A program made the translations under genes and the position numbers. From Procambarus clarkii (Eukaryota > Arthropoda > Malacostraca > Decapoda > Cambaridae), in contig NC_091199.1 in NCBI RefSeq assembly GCF_040958095.1, positions 32,769,768 to 32,833,767 of the forward strand: a stretch of DNA of 64,000 nt, written 5' to 3'. Below, one piece after another: positions 23,400 to 33,159 of this stretch; within the stretch, counting starts at the first letter, position 1, and the number at the start of each line of letters is the position of its first letter. The notes beneath the pieces were generated by a model. That model was not told where the DNA came from. It searched no databases and was given only the letters and a program-made list of their open reading frames with translations.

Positions 23400-23700
23400 C
23401 CGAATGCATGATAGAACTGATGAGTTAGCCGAAAGTTTTTACTAATAAGAAGGGAATTGATTACCATCTTGGACTACCTTTGAGCAGCCTGAGGGCAGCA
23501 TTATTCCGGGAGCATCAACAAATCTCGCAGACTTGAGGCAAAAAAGTGAAATTCACCCCAATTACTCCAGCTATTATCATTCTAGTATGCAGGAAGAACC
23601 GCATCTCTATCAGTCATCTAATAAGGTTAGCAGACTTCTAGATGTTTCCACTGCTAGGGTTAGGCTCGGCTACATGTATCTCAGTTTGTAACATCTGTTG
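23400..23700 (+). pseudogene. LINE ORF2 C-terminal remnant
   Basis: The plus strand reads SLRAALFREHQQ (about 23490), then after a frame change NYSSYYHSSMQEEPHLYQSS and VSRLLDVSTARVRLGYMYLS before a stop near 23690. A T-A-R-x-R-L-G-Y-x-Y-L segment is common just after RNase H in I-like and related LINE ORF2 proteins. The rest of the element is not present. Confidence 0.55.
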
Positions 23701-23817
23701 ATGTAGACTAGATTAAATGTACACTCTGTCAGCAGAATTATTCGCATACTTTGCGTCATTATATAATGGAATGCGAAAGAAAAAACTCGTGGAATTCAGA
23801 GATAACACCATCAAGGG

Positions 23818-24062
23818 AGCCGGTCGGCCGAGCGGACAGCACGCTGGACTTGTGATCCTGTGGTCCTGGGTTCGATCCCTGGCGCCGGCGAGAAACAATG
23901 GGCAGAGTTTCTTTCACCCTATGCCCCTGTTACCTAGCAGTAAATAGGTACCTGGGTGTTAGTCAGCTGTCACGGGCTGCTTCCTGGGAGTGGAGGCCTG
24001 GTCGAGGACCGGGCCGCGGGGACACTAAAGCCCCGAAATCATCTCAAGATAACCTCAAGATA
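23818..24062 (+). mobile_element. tRNA-derived SINE, family 1 (long-tail type)
   Basis: Same family as 15751-15996, with better-preserved head and box B (GGGTTCGATCCC). The body is GAGAAACAATGGGCAGAG and GTTACCTAGCAGTAAATAGG. The 3' part GCCTGGTCGAGGACCGGGCC ends AACCTCAAGATA. It is inserted in AT-rich DNA just downstream of a LINE remnant. Confidence 0.92.
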
Positions 24063-24201
24063 TGGAGTCCAAGAAATGTGTATTTCATTCATAATGATGT
24101 ACCGACAGGAATCTTAGCAAAGGATTCAAACTTGCTTACTGTTTGCCCCATTTACCGTCTCACCCACAAAATGTCCTTGTAGCTATTATATTAAGCAAAT
24201 T

Positions 24202-24239
24202 TCAGTCATGAATTATGCATGCACATAATTCATGACTGA
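24202..24239. repeat. Perfect 16-bp inverted repeat with 6-nt loop
   Basis: TCAGTCATGAATTATG (24202-24217) and CATAATTCATGACTGA (24224-24239) are exact complements around CATGCA. Confidence 0.97.
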
Positions 24240-24489
24240 CATTAATTGTAATCATGAATCAGCCTTTGAACATGACTGTGAGGCTGCTGCCCAATTGGGT
24301 AGGTGTGGAGCAAAAGACTAGTAACTGCATGACTTACCATACATGTAAAGCTCCTTGTATAGAGACTATTGTGAGCCTCTTGGTGAATCACTTGTAATGT
24401 AAAAGAATATTGAGAGGATTAATTCTTTAGCTGCCCCGCTTTGAACTTGAATAAACACACTAGAACTTGGGGGGACTGATATAAGTAAC

Positions 24490-24765
24490 TCCTATTACTC
24501 CCCCACCACGACAACTACCCGTCCTCGACAACCCATTCCTTACAACCCATCGCTCAACGAGCCCCGACCCAGTCCCTCACTATGTATTCTCAACAACCCA
24601 TCCTTCCAACGGGCTCCGTCCCAGTCCCCAAAAACCCGTCCCCCACAACCCATCCCTCCAACAGTCCCCATCCCAGTCCAACACAACCCATCCCTCCAAC
24701 GGACCCCATCCCAGTCCCCCACAACCCATCCCTCCAACGGACCCCATCCCAGTTCCCCAAGCAAG
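24490..24765. repeat. Minisatellite, 38-bp unit, about 5-7 copies
   Basis: Tandem copies contain CCAACGGACCCCATCCCAGT and CCCCCACAACCCATCCCT. The three right-hand units are nearly identical and the left ones diverged. The GC-rich strand asymmetry keeps frames open for up to 116 codons on the minus strand. This is a low-complexity repeat, not a gene. Confidence 0.85.
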
Positions 24766-24874
24766 AATCGACACGATCTAGCAAAAATATATTTATTTAA
24801 AATAATAAGTAAAATATAAACATTTATAATGACATAATAATCACTATATAAAGAACCTCTATTTTTCTGGGTCC

Positions 24875-25090
24875 TCCTTAACCGCTCCATACACTGTTAT
24901 TACCTTGTCTAGTTAGGTTAGTTCCTGTCCAGTTTGTGGGTCCCCCTTAACCGCTCCATATACTGTCATTACCTTATCCTGCTAGGTTAGGTCTGGTCCG
25001 GTTTGTGTGGCCTTAACCGCTTCATACGCTGTCAGTACCTTGTCTAGCTCGGTTAGGTCGGGTTAGGTTCGGTTCGGTTTGGTTCTTCTG
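24875..25090. repeat. Diverged tandem repeat, about 65-70 bp unit, 3 copies
   Basis: CCTTAACCGCTCCATACACT and the following CTGT...TACCTTGTCTAG...GGTTAG segment recur near 24878, 24948 and 25012. The third copy ends in GGTTAGGTCGGGTTAGGTTC, which resembles telomere-like motifs only by chance. Confidence 0.8.
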
Positions 25091-26414
25091 TGAGGCTCGC
25101 CGTTACTAGGTAGTCCTTGAGCCAATTACCTCTTTTTCCACGCTATCAACGGTGGCACTCCTGGGAATCTATACCTAGCTTGGTGGTCCCCGAATGAAAC
25201 GGAATAGTGAAGAAATCTTGGAATGTGGAATTCTTATGAATAGTTTATCTGGAATTAACAGGCACATCTAATTATCTGCAATGAAACTTTTGAGGATCTG
25301 TAGCAATTATGTTGTGCTTAATATAATAGCTACAAGGGCATTTTGTGGGTTAGACGGTAAACGGGGCAAGCCACTTGCTGAATTTGTTGTAGTGTGTGGT
25401 TAGTTGTAATTTTCTCTAATTTTTTTCTTATGAAATAATAAAGCTACCCATTTCATTATGTATGAGGTCAATTTTTTATATTGGAGTTAAAATAAAATTG
25501 GACTGGACAGGAAGGGGTGGAAACTCCAGGTGGAGAACAAGAACGAGACCTTTCAGGACAGGACGCAAAGGAATAGGGAAGGGCGTGTTCAGGTCTAAAG
25601 CCTGGAAACGGTTGTGAGACTAAGGAAGGTGGGAAGGACGAGGAGAGGTAGAACGCAACATGCGACCGTAGGATACACCCGTGAAAGGGGGTGAGACGAC
25701 GTACTTGGTGTCTCGATTCAGGAAAAGTCAGACGATCACAGAGTTTCAAGTTGAGGACGGCTTCCTCGAGTTTGTAGTGTATACACGAGCATGAGAAGGT
25801 AGGGTGGGCCTCGCTGCAACTGAGGCAGCGAGCCTGGGGGGAAGTGCACTCAGACTAAGAATTATCATTGTCCCCACACATGGGGCATAGATACACAGTA
25901 CTCGTGCACTTGAGGACACCGTGCCCAAACATCCAACACTTATTGCAAAGTGTAGGAGAGGGAATGTACTTCTGAACGGTACATCTGGCATCAGCAAGAA
26001 TTCTAGAGGGCGGAAAAGCCCTACTAACATAAGTGATTTTCACAACTCGAAGGGGCAGACGGCGACGACTACGAAGGGGTCGAGTAAACGTGTCCACCTG
26101 GAGGACAGAATGGCCTTGGGCTTCGAGGATATGTTTAATATCCTCATGGCAGTCTTTGAGGTCCCTACCACCAGTTGCAACATGATGTTGGAGGAGAACA
26201 GTGCCAACACTGGCATTTAACCGAGCATTTTTTGAGACCCGAACAGGGGTCTCCCCAATGCAGGACAAAGCGGCCAAGCGAGTAGCTGCATCCTGAGAAG
26301 GAGCAGCAATAACACACGAACCGTAATTGGTAGGGTTAAAAATAACAGAGGCATCCACTGAATCAACAAGGTGTTTATGGAGGGATAAATCGTCAAAAGG
26401 AGTAGAATCCAGAT

Positions 26415-26701
26415 TTTTTTTTTTTTTTTTTTTTTTGAGATATATACAAGAGTTGTTACATTCTTGTACAGCCACTAGTACGCGTAGCGTTTCGGGCAAG
26501 TCCTTAATCCTATGGTCCCTGGAATACGATCCCCTGCCGCGATGAATCGTTTTTTCATCCAAGTACACATTTTACTGTTGCGTTAAACAGAGGCTTCAGT
26601 TAAGGAATTGCGCTCAGTAAATCCTCCCCGGCCTGGATACGAACCCATGACATAGCGCTCGTGGAACGCCAGGCGAGTGTCTTACCACTACACCACGGAG
26701 A
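26415..26701 (-). mobile_element. tRNA-derived SINE, family 2, inside gag of copy I0
   Basis: Reverse-oriented copy of the SINE at 22377. The T-run at 26415-26434 is its poly-A tail. The tRNA-like head ends at GTCTCCGTGGTGTAGTGGTA in reverse complement (about 26682-26701). It separates gag sequence that is contiguous in copy I1 at about 30185. I could not see a clean target-site duplication. Confidence 0.92.
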
Positions 26702-26711
26702 CTGCTATGTT

Positions 26712-26780
26712 GTGAGATGTTGGAGATCAAAGTATTTACCCCATGTAGCGGGGTAAATACTTTGATCTCCAACATCTCAC
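26712..26780. repeat. Perfect 31-bp inverted repeat with 7-nt loop
   Basis: The arms 26712-26742 and 26750-26780 are exact complements around ATGTAGC. In copy I1 (about 30187-30230) the left arm sequence GGAGATCAAAGTATTTAGCC is present once and is followed by unrelated gag sequence. Here that following segment is replaced by an inverted copy of the left arm. Confidence 0.97.
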
Positions 26781-27594
26781 TACATGTAAGTATTAGTATG
26801 GGAAAAGATCGTGCGAGTGCGGCCGTGACGGGGACGACGTTGAAAACCCCCAGAGTGAGAGGGGATATAAAAGGCACAGTAGTCACAATGAAAGACGAAG
26901 CCATGCCAGGGGACGCGGTGGTCACCACTGGGGGCTAGGAACTCGACCCTACTGCAGAAGAGGGAGGGGAGCTGAGGGGAGTAGTCAGGAGGGTCAAAGG
27001 AGGAGCAAGGTCGGGGCCCAATGCAGCTGGGCCTACAAGGCCTGGTCTTCCAGCACAGTCTGACTCGAGGGCTTGGTCGCCCACTCCACGAGCCTGAGAA
27101 GGTACAAGAGAAACATTATCTGCCATAAAAACGAGGAAAGACTTTCATTCACGAATGTGCCGCCACACCCACAATGGAGCCACAATTAGAGGCAAGACAC
27201 CCAACAAGAAGCTATCACCAATCATGCCGGGGGTGACACGACGAACCAGGACCAGGGGTGCGTCGTGAGTATACGCCCCACAAACCCCCCCTTAAGAACC
27301 GACAGTCCGCCGAGATCGAGTTCAGTGACAAAAGGAGGATTGACAATAAAAGGGTCCCCTCACTCGAGACATTGGGTACTACAGTTCTACGGGTGCAAGA
27401 GTATGCCTCCCCAAACACCCGGACGTCAAAACAAAAGAAGGCCGAAAGAAGAATCAAAACAGGCAAAAGGTTGGCGGGGAATGACAATGAGAAAAGAAAA
27501 GTAAAGTAAAGTAATTATCAATAGAAGGCTATGTAGCAACATCATATGTGCGGGATAATCAGAGGGCACTAAATATCACCAAGGATGCCAGTAC

Positions 27595-28570
27595 GAGAAC
27601 AAAAACGCATAAGGCGAACGATATCAAAAGTATCCGAGTCGCCAAGAATTCTATCGAGGGACAAGCGACCGCGGGGGATGGTCGGAAAACAAGACACACG
27701 CTCGTCTTGGAAGTCAGGACATTAAACAAGGATATGTACGACCATAAGAGGGACTATGCAATTTGGACAATAAGGAGTAGGGTGGCGCTCCATTAAGTGA
27801 CCGTGAGTTAAACGGGTATAGCCAATACATAACCTAGCCAGAGTAATTTCCCACTGACAGTTACGGTGGCAGTAGGAAGGCCACTCGGACACACGACTCT
27901 TAGGAGTACGCAGTTTGTTACCAATAACAGAAGACCAACAACTCTGCCATTGGGCAAGGATGGAGGCATGAATAACTGGGTAAAAGTCGGAATAAGGAAC
28001 ACCTTGATGGGGGATGGGACAAGTGCGGATAGCATCCTTAGCGGCAGCATCCGCACGCTAATTTAAAGAGACACCAACATGGCTGGGAACCCAGCAAAAC
28101 GCAACCGACTTAAATTTACTGGAGATAAGAAACAGCCAATGTTGAATCTCGAAGACCACAGGGTGGACTGGATTAAAGGACCCTAAAGCCATGAGGGCAC
28201 TTCGAGAGTCAACTGCTACCACGAAGGAGGATTGCCCCCGGGAAAGCAGGAGACGAAGAGCATAGAGAATTAGCATAGAGTTCTGCTGTGAAGATGCTAG
28301 CCTCCGGAGGAAGGCGACACATATGAGTGTGGTCAGGAAAAACAACAGAGTAGCCTACACCGTCAGCAGACTTAGACCCATCGGTGAAGATGGGAACTGA
28401 GTGAGAGTGAGAAGAAAAGTGCTCAAGGAAGAGGCGTTTCAGAACTGAAGGAGGGGTAAAAGCATTGATTCCTGGAGACAAACACAAAGTGGTGTAAACT
28501 GTGTGATTAGAAGTTGGAGTTCACGGAAGTTGGCATAAAATCCACGAATATTCCACTTAAGAATAGACAT
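27595..28570 (-). pseudogene. ORF2 remnant of copy I1: endonuclease start fused to RNase H
   Basis: From 28570 the minus strand reads MSILKWNIRGFYANFRELQL and ITQFTPLCVCLQES, the N-terminus of an APE-type endonuclease. After the deletion junction it becomes FTPPSVLKRLFLEHFSSHSH in another frame, then VPIFTDGSKSADGVGYSVVF, FTAELYA and VAVDSRSALMALGSFN (RNase H acidic positions). The VAFCWVPSHVGVSLN block lies near 28060-28110. The fusion is out of frame, so no chimeric enzyme would be made. Confidence 0.8.
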
Positions 28571-28635
28571 TATCATAGAGAAAGGACAGTAACAGAGAAC
28601 AAGAAAGAAATATAGGTAAAGAGGAACGCAGTTTA

Positions 28636-30555
28636 TTAAAGAATTTCAAGATCAGGGTCAGGGTCAGGAGCAGGGTCTTGATCAGGAGCAGGGTCAGCAA
28701 AATCAGGGTTAGGGGGCATGGGTAAACTTAGAAAGGAGAGAGGGAAGGGAGCGAGAGAACAGACCAGAGGCGGACTGATGGGGTCCGGAGGAAAAGGAGA
28801 CAACTGAGAGGGGCAGGCAAGGACGGTTGGAGGAGGGGGGGGGGCAGAAATCAGGGAGTGCACCTCAGGAAGGGCAGCAACAGAGAGGGAATCGGGGGCG
28901 GAAGAAACCTCCATATCAGAGACAGGGGGTTCGACTACTGAAATGGGAGGGGATCTAGTGACAGAGTCAGAGGGAGGGCGTGAGGAAGAAAGTGAAACCT
29001 TACCCGCTGGAGAGGAAGAAGGAGAAGAGCCAGGCTTACGTTTCTGACTCGAAGAGACAGGCGTTCCAGTAACAACGTACCGGGTGACAGACTCAATGAT
29101 CTCAGCAGGAGAAGAGGAACAAGAGCGAACAACACGAAGATTGCTGGGAGGATGATGGATATCAGCCGGGACAGACAGGTGGCGTGGAGGGTCAAGAGAC
29201 TGGGGGAAGAGTCGGGAAGAAAGAGTGGGGGAGATGGGGAAGAAGACAAAGGTGATATAGCGGACTGGGTAGGAAGGGGGGAAATGCCAGATGGAGTACC
29301 GGGAGGGAGACCATCTGGGATAGGAGGCAAAGGAATAGGGGAGGAGGTGGTGGGTGTGGTCGGGTTTAAGGCATGGAAACGGTTGTGAGACTGAGGAAGA
29401 CGGGAAGGACGAGGAGAGGTGGAACACAACACGCGAGCGTAGGAGACGCCCGTGAAAGAGGTGAAACGACGAACTTGGCGTCTCGCTTCAGGAAAAGACA
29501 GACGATCTCGGTGCTTCAAGTTGAGGACGGCTTCCTCGAGTTTGTAGTGCATACACAAGCGTGAGAAGGTTGGGTGGGCTTTACCACAATTGAGGCAGCG
29601 AGCCTGGGGAGAAGTCCACTCGGACTTAGAATGACTATTGTCCCCACACAAGGGGGCACAGATACATAGTACTGGTGCATTTGAGGACACCGTGCCCAAA
29701 CTTCCAACACTTATTGCATAGTCTAGGAGAGGGAATGTACTCCTGAACGGAGCATCTGGCACCTTCAAGAATAATAGAGGGCGGAAGGGCCCTACTATCA
29801 AAGGTGATTTTTACAACTCGAAGGGGCTGACGGCGACGACCACGAGGGGGTCCAGTAAACGTGTCCACCTGGAGGACAGAATGGCCTTAGGCTTCGAGGA
29901 TATGTTTAATATCCTCATGGCAATCTTTGAGGTCCCGAACACCAGTTGCAACATGGTGTGGGAGGAGAACAGTGCCAACACTGGCATTTAACCAAGCGTT
30001 CTTGGAGACCCGAACAGGGGTCTTCCCAATGCAGGACAAAGCGGCCAAGCGAGTAGCTGCATCCTGAGAAGGAGCAGCGACGACACGCGTATCGTAACTG
30101 GTGGAGTTAAAAGTATCAGAGGCATCTACTGAATCAACAAGGTGTTTATGGAGGGAGAAATCGTCAGGAGGACTCGAATCCAGATGGTGGAGATCAAAGT
30201 ATTTAGCCCATGTAGCGGGACCAAACAAGGCGTTGTAAGTACTATTACGGGAAGGGATTGTGCGAGTGCGGCCGTGGCGGGAACGGCGTTGAGAACCCCC
30301 GGAGTTCTTGGGGGTAAAAGGCGCAGTAGTCACAATGAGATACGAAGCCGTGCCAGGGGACGAAGTGGTCACCACTGGGGGCTGGGGACTCGACCCTACC
30401 GCAGAGGAGGGAGGGGAGCTGAGGGGAGTAGTCAGGTCGTCGGGGCCCAATGCAGCAGGGGCTACAGGGCCCGGTCTTCCAACACAGTCCGACTCGGGGG
30501 CTTGGTCGCCCACCCCACGAGCCTGAGAATGTACAAGGGAAACATTATCAGCCAT
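28636..30555 (-). pseudogene. Gag-like ORF1 of copy I1, about 640 codons, broken
   Basis: It starts at ATG 30555 (MADNVSLVHSQARGVGDQAP). A conserved middle includes NALFGPATWAKYFDLHHLDS and DLKDCHEDIKHILEA, where a CAA-to-TAA change (near 29885) gives a stop not present in copy I0. Three zinc-knuckle stretches follow: LCNKCWKFGHGVLKC, the frameshifted CAPLCGDNSHSKSEW, and ARCLNCGKAHPTFSRLCMHY. A Pro/Ser-rich C-terminus ends PNPDFADPAPDQ... and a stop at 28636. At least two frameshifts (about 29645 and about 29300-29400) are needed to join the pieces. Nucleic-acid binding is the expected family role. Confidence 0.8.
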
Positions 30556-31337
30556 GAAAACGAGGGAAAACTTTCTTTCACGAATGTGCCCCCACACCCA
30601 CCATGGAGCCACAATTAGAGCCTTCCCCTGCATTGGGAAGACCCCTGTTCGGGTCTCAGGACACCCAACAAGAAGCTATCGCCGATCTTGCCGGGGCCCC
30701 CCCAGGGGTGCACCGTGAGTATACGCCCAACAAACACCACCTTAAGAACCGTGAGTCTGTCGAGAGCGGGTTCAGTGACGAAAGGAGGATTGACAATAAA
30801 AGGGTCCCCTCGCTCGAGACATTGGTTACTACAGTTCTACGGGTGCAAGAGTATGCCTCCTCAAACACCCGGGCGTCAAAACAAAAGAAGGTCGAAAGAA
30901 TAATCAAAACAGGCAAAAGGTCGGCAGGAAATGACAATTTGATAGGAGAAGAGGGGGTGAGAAAAATGAAACACAAGGAAAAGGAAAAGGGGTCTGGCAA
31001 AATTGGTAAAGGCAGCAGCAGGAGCATAAGGCTGCAAAAGGACAGAGGACTGACCCATGGAGCATCACACTCCAGCAGCTGCCCACCAAGCCCCCTCACG
31101 GCGACAACGAGGCAGACAGTTAGGGGGAGAGAAAGGAGAAGAGGGGGGAGAAAAACGAAACAGAAGGAAAAGTAAAAGGCGTCCAGCAAAATTTGTGAGA
31201 ACAGCAGCAGGAGCACAAGGATACAAAAGTACAGGGGACCGCCCCAAGGAGCATCACACTCCGGCAGCCGCCCACGAAGCCCACTCACGGCAACAATGAG
31301 CTGGACAGGGAGGGGGCTCGCTGGATAAGATTTACAT

Positions 31338-31440
31338 TACGCTGTTGTTGTTATAGATTCAGCTATTCGGAATAAGTTCCACGTAACACGGACTATGGTG
31401 AGCCCGTAGTGGACTTACCTGGCACAGGAGCGGTGCTGTC
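31338..31440. repeat. Possible dispersed-repeat fragment before the 25-bp array
   Basis: The segment CGCTGTTGTTGTTATAGATT... AGCCCGTAGTGGACTTACCT resembles a repeat I associate with decapod genomes. It occurs once in this window, so the call rests on recall rather than on internal evidence. Confidence 0.35.
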
Positions 31441-31442
31441 CA

Positions 31443-33137
31443 TGACGCTGGCTGGGTCAGGTGTATATTACACTTGTTGGGTCAGGTGTATTTCGCTCGC
31501 TGGGTCAGGTCTTTATTACACTCTCTGGGTTAGGTGCATATTACACTCGCTGGGTCAGGTTTATATTACACTCGCTGGGTCAGGTTTATATTATTTTCGC
31601 GGTGTCAGGTGTATATTGCACTCGTTTGGTCATTTGTATATTACGCTCGCTGGGACAGGTGTATATTATGCTATCTGCTTGAGGTGTATATTACGCTCGC
31701 TGGGTCTGGTTTATATTATGCTCTTTGTGTCAGGTGTATATTATGCTCACTGGGTCAGTGTGTATTACGCTTGCTAGGTCAGTTGTGTATAATGCCCGCT
31801 TGATCAGGTGTATATTGCGCTCGCTGGGTCATGTGTATTTTACGATCACTGTGTCAGGTGTATATTGTGTTCGCTTGGTCTGGTTTATATTATGCTTGCT
31901 GCGTCAGGTGTATATCATGCTTGCTGTGTCAGGTGTATATTACGCTCGCTGGGTCAGGTGTACATTATGCTTGCTGTGTCAGGTGTATATTACGCTCGCT
32001 GGGTCAGGTGTACGTTATGCTTGCTGTGTCAGGTGTACATTACGCTTGCTGGGTGAGGTGTACATTACCCTTGCTGGGTCAGGTGTACATTACGCTTGCT
32101 GGGTCAGGTGTACATTACGCTTGCTGGGTCAGGTGTATATTACGCTTGCTGGGTCAGGTGTACATTACGCTTGCTGGGTCAGGTGTACATTACGCTTGCT
32201 GGGTCAGGTGTACATTACGCTTGCTGGGTCAGGTGTATATTACGCTTGCTGGGTCAGGTGTATATTACGCTTGCTGGGTCAGGTGTATATTACGCTTGCT
32301 GGGTCAGGTGTACATTACGCTTGCTGGGTCAGGTGTATATTACGCTTGCTGGGTCAGGTGTACATTACGCTTGCTGGGTCAGGTGTACATTACGCTTGCT
32401 GGGTCAGGTGTACATTACGCTTGCTGGGTCAGGTGTACATTACGCTTGCTGGTTCAGGTGTATATTACGCTTGCTGGGTCAGGTGTGTATTACGCTTGCT
32501 GGGACAGTTGTATATAATGCCCGCTTGGTCAGGTGTATATTATGCTCACTGGGTCAGGTGTATTTTACGAGTGCTGGGTCAGGTTCATATTACGCTCGCT
32601 GGGTCAGGTTCATATTACGCTCGCTGGGTCAGGTTCATACTACGCTCGCTGGGTCAGATGTATATTACACTCGCTGGGTCAGGTTTATATTACACTCACT
32701 GGTTCAGGTGTATATTATGTTCACTGGGTCAGGTTCATATTACGACCGCTGGGTCAGGATTATATTTTGCGTGCAGGGGTCATGAGTACATTACGCTCGC
32801 TTCGTCTGGTGAATATGATTGTCAATCAACTGCCAACAATCAACTCTCAATCAATCAACTGTTACTATTATTTTTTCCCCACATACGCGCACTCACACCC
32901 CAGGAAGCAGCCCATAACAGCTGTCAAACTCCCAGGTACCTATTTACTGCTAGGTAACAGGAGCATTAGGGTGAAAGAAACTCTGCCCATTTTCGTTTCT
33001 CGCTGGCGCCGGGAATCGAATCCGGGCCACAGGATTACAGGTCCTTTATGCTGTCCACACAGCCACCGGCGCCTCATATATATAGGTGTATATTACGCTC
33101 GGTGCATCAGGTGTACATTACGTTCGCTGTGTCAGGA
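31443..33137. repeat. Minisatellite, 25-bp unit, about 57 copies, interrupted by a SINE
   Basis: The unit holds TACATTACGCTTGCTGGGTC plus AGGTG. The central part (about 32030-32480) is nearly homogeneous, while both flanks are diverged. All three phases of the 25-bp unit lack stops, so long open frames appear on the plus strand with a 25-residue period. They are not genes. A SINE splits the array at 32817-33080, after which two diverged units remain. Confidence 0.93.
32817..33080 (-). mobile_element. tRNA-derived SINE with family 1 head and a different 3' tail
   Basis: In reverse complement it begins with the GCGCCGGTGGC/GGGATTCGATTCC-type head and the GAGAAACG...GGGCAGAGTTTCTTTCACCC body through CAGCTGTTATGGGCTGCTTC, as in the SINEs at 15751 and 23818. 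After CTGGGG it diverges to GTGTGAGTGCGCGTATGTGG and a tail of repeated CAGTTGATTG motifs. It is therefore a modular relative with its own tail. It is inserted in the 25-bp array. Confidence 0.88.
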
Positions 33138-33159
33138 CCCTGCACCTGAAGGGGTCATT

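Larger units (their letters stand above)
24139..25373. repeat. Pair of inverted copies, about 58 bp, 1.1 kb apart
   Basis: TTTGCCCCATTTACCGTCTC through GTAGCTATTATATTAAGCA (24139-24197) is matched in reverse complement by 25315-25373. The copies differ at a few positions. They look like two oppositely oriented fragments of one dispersed element, bracketing the 38-bp and 68-bp arrays below. Confidence 0.8.
25495..27126 (-). pseudogene. Gag-like ORF1 of copy I0 (truncated)
   Basis: The start ATG at 27126 reads MADNVSLVPSQARGVGDQA. Central homology includes LHKHLVDSVDASVIFNPTNY and DLKDCHEDIKHILEAQGHSV, followed by PLRVVKITYVSRAFPPSRIL. Zinc-knuckle pieces YIPSPTLCNKCWMFGHGVLK and VYLCPMCGDN follow. 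ORF1 proteins of this type bind the element RNA. The SINE and the inverted duplication break it, the frame shifts after CPMCGDN, and the C-terminal third is missing. Confidence 0.8.
25495..27502 (-). mobile_element. I-like LINE copy I0: 5' UTR and ORF1 only
   Basis: Read on the minus strand, this copy has a 5' UTR of about 375 bp (27502-27127) and ORF1, and stops at about 25495 within ORF1. It aligns over its length with copy I1. It is interrupted by a reverse SINE (26415-26701) and by a hairpin mutation (26712-26780). Its 5' end directly abuts the 3' end of copy I1 at 27502/27503, giving a head-to-tail dimer. Confidence 0.85.
27503..31335 (-). mobile_element. I-like LINE copy I1 with most of ORF2 deleted
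   Basis: Minus-strand order: 5' UTR (31335-30556), ORF1 (30555-28636), the first codons of ORF2 (from 28570), an abrupt join near 28460, the RNase H domain, the ORF2 C-terminus and the 3' UTR to 27503. Compared with copy I2 the join removes the equivalent of about 53733-56420, that is most of the endonuclease and all of the RT. A short homology (AAG/CTT) lies at the junction. Both UTRs and ORF1 are retained. The 3' end is immediately followed by copy I0. Confidence 0.85.

Noticed and set aside
23818-23895. Functional tRNA gene
   Set aside because: Boxes A and B are present, but the anticodon stem and acceptor are mismatched. The sequence continues into a SINE body that recurs at two other sites.
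25040-25085. Telomeric repeat (GGTTAGG-like)
   Set aside because: Only a few degenerate GGTTAGGT motifs within a 68-bp diverged tandem repeat. There is no run of the arthropod TTAGG unit.
26736-26756. Bacterial-type rho-independent terminator
   Set aside because: The hairpin is followed by no T-run and sits inside a LINE gag in eukaryotic DNA. A template-switch mutation explains it better.
31725-32957. 410-codon frame resembling a membrane-like repeat protein (hydrophobic YITLAGSG motifs)
   Set aside because: It is the 25-bp minisatellite in three phases and then runs into a SINE. Hydrophobicity is a by-product of the repeat.
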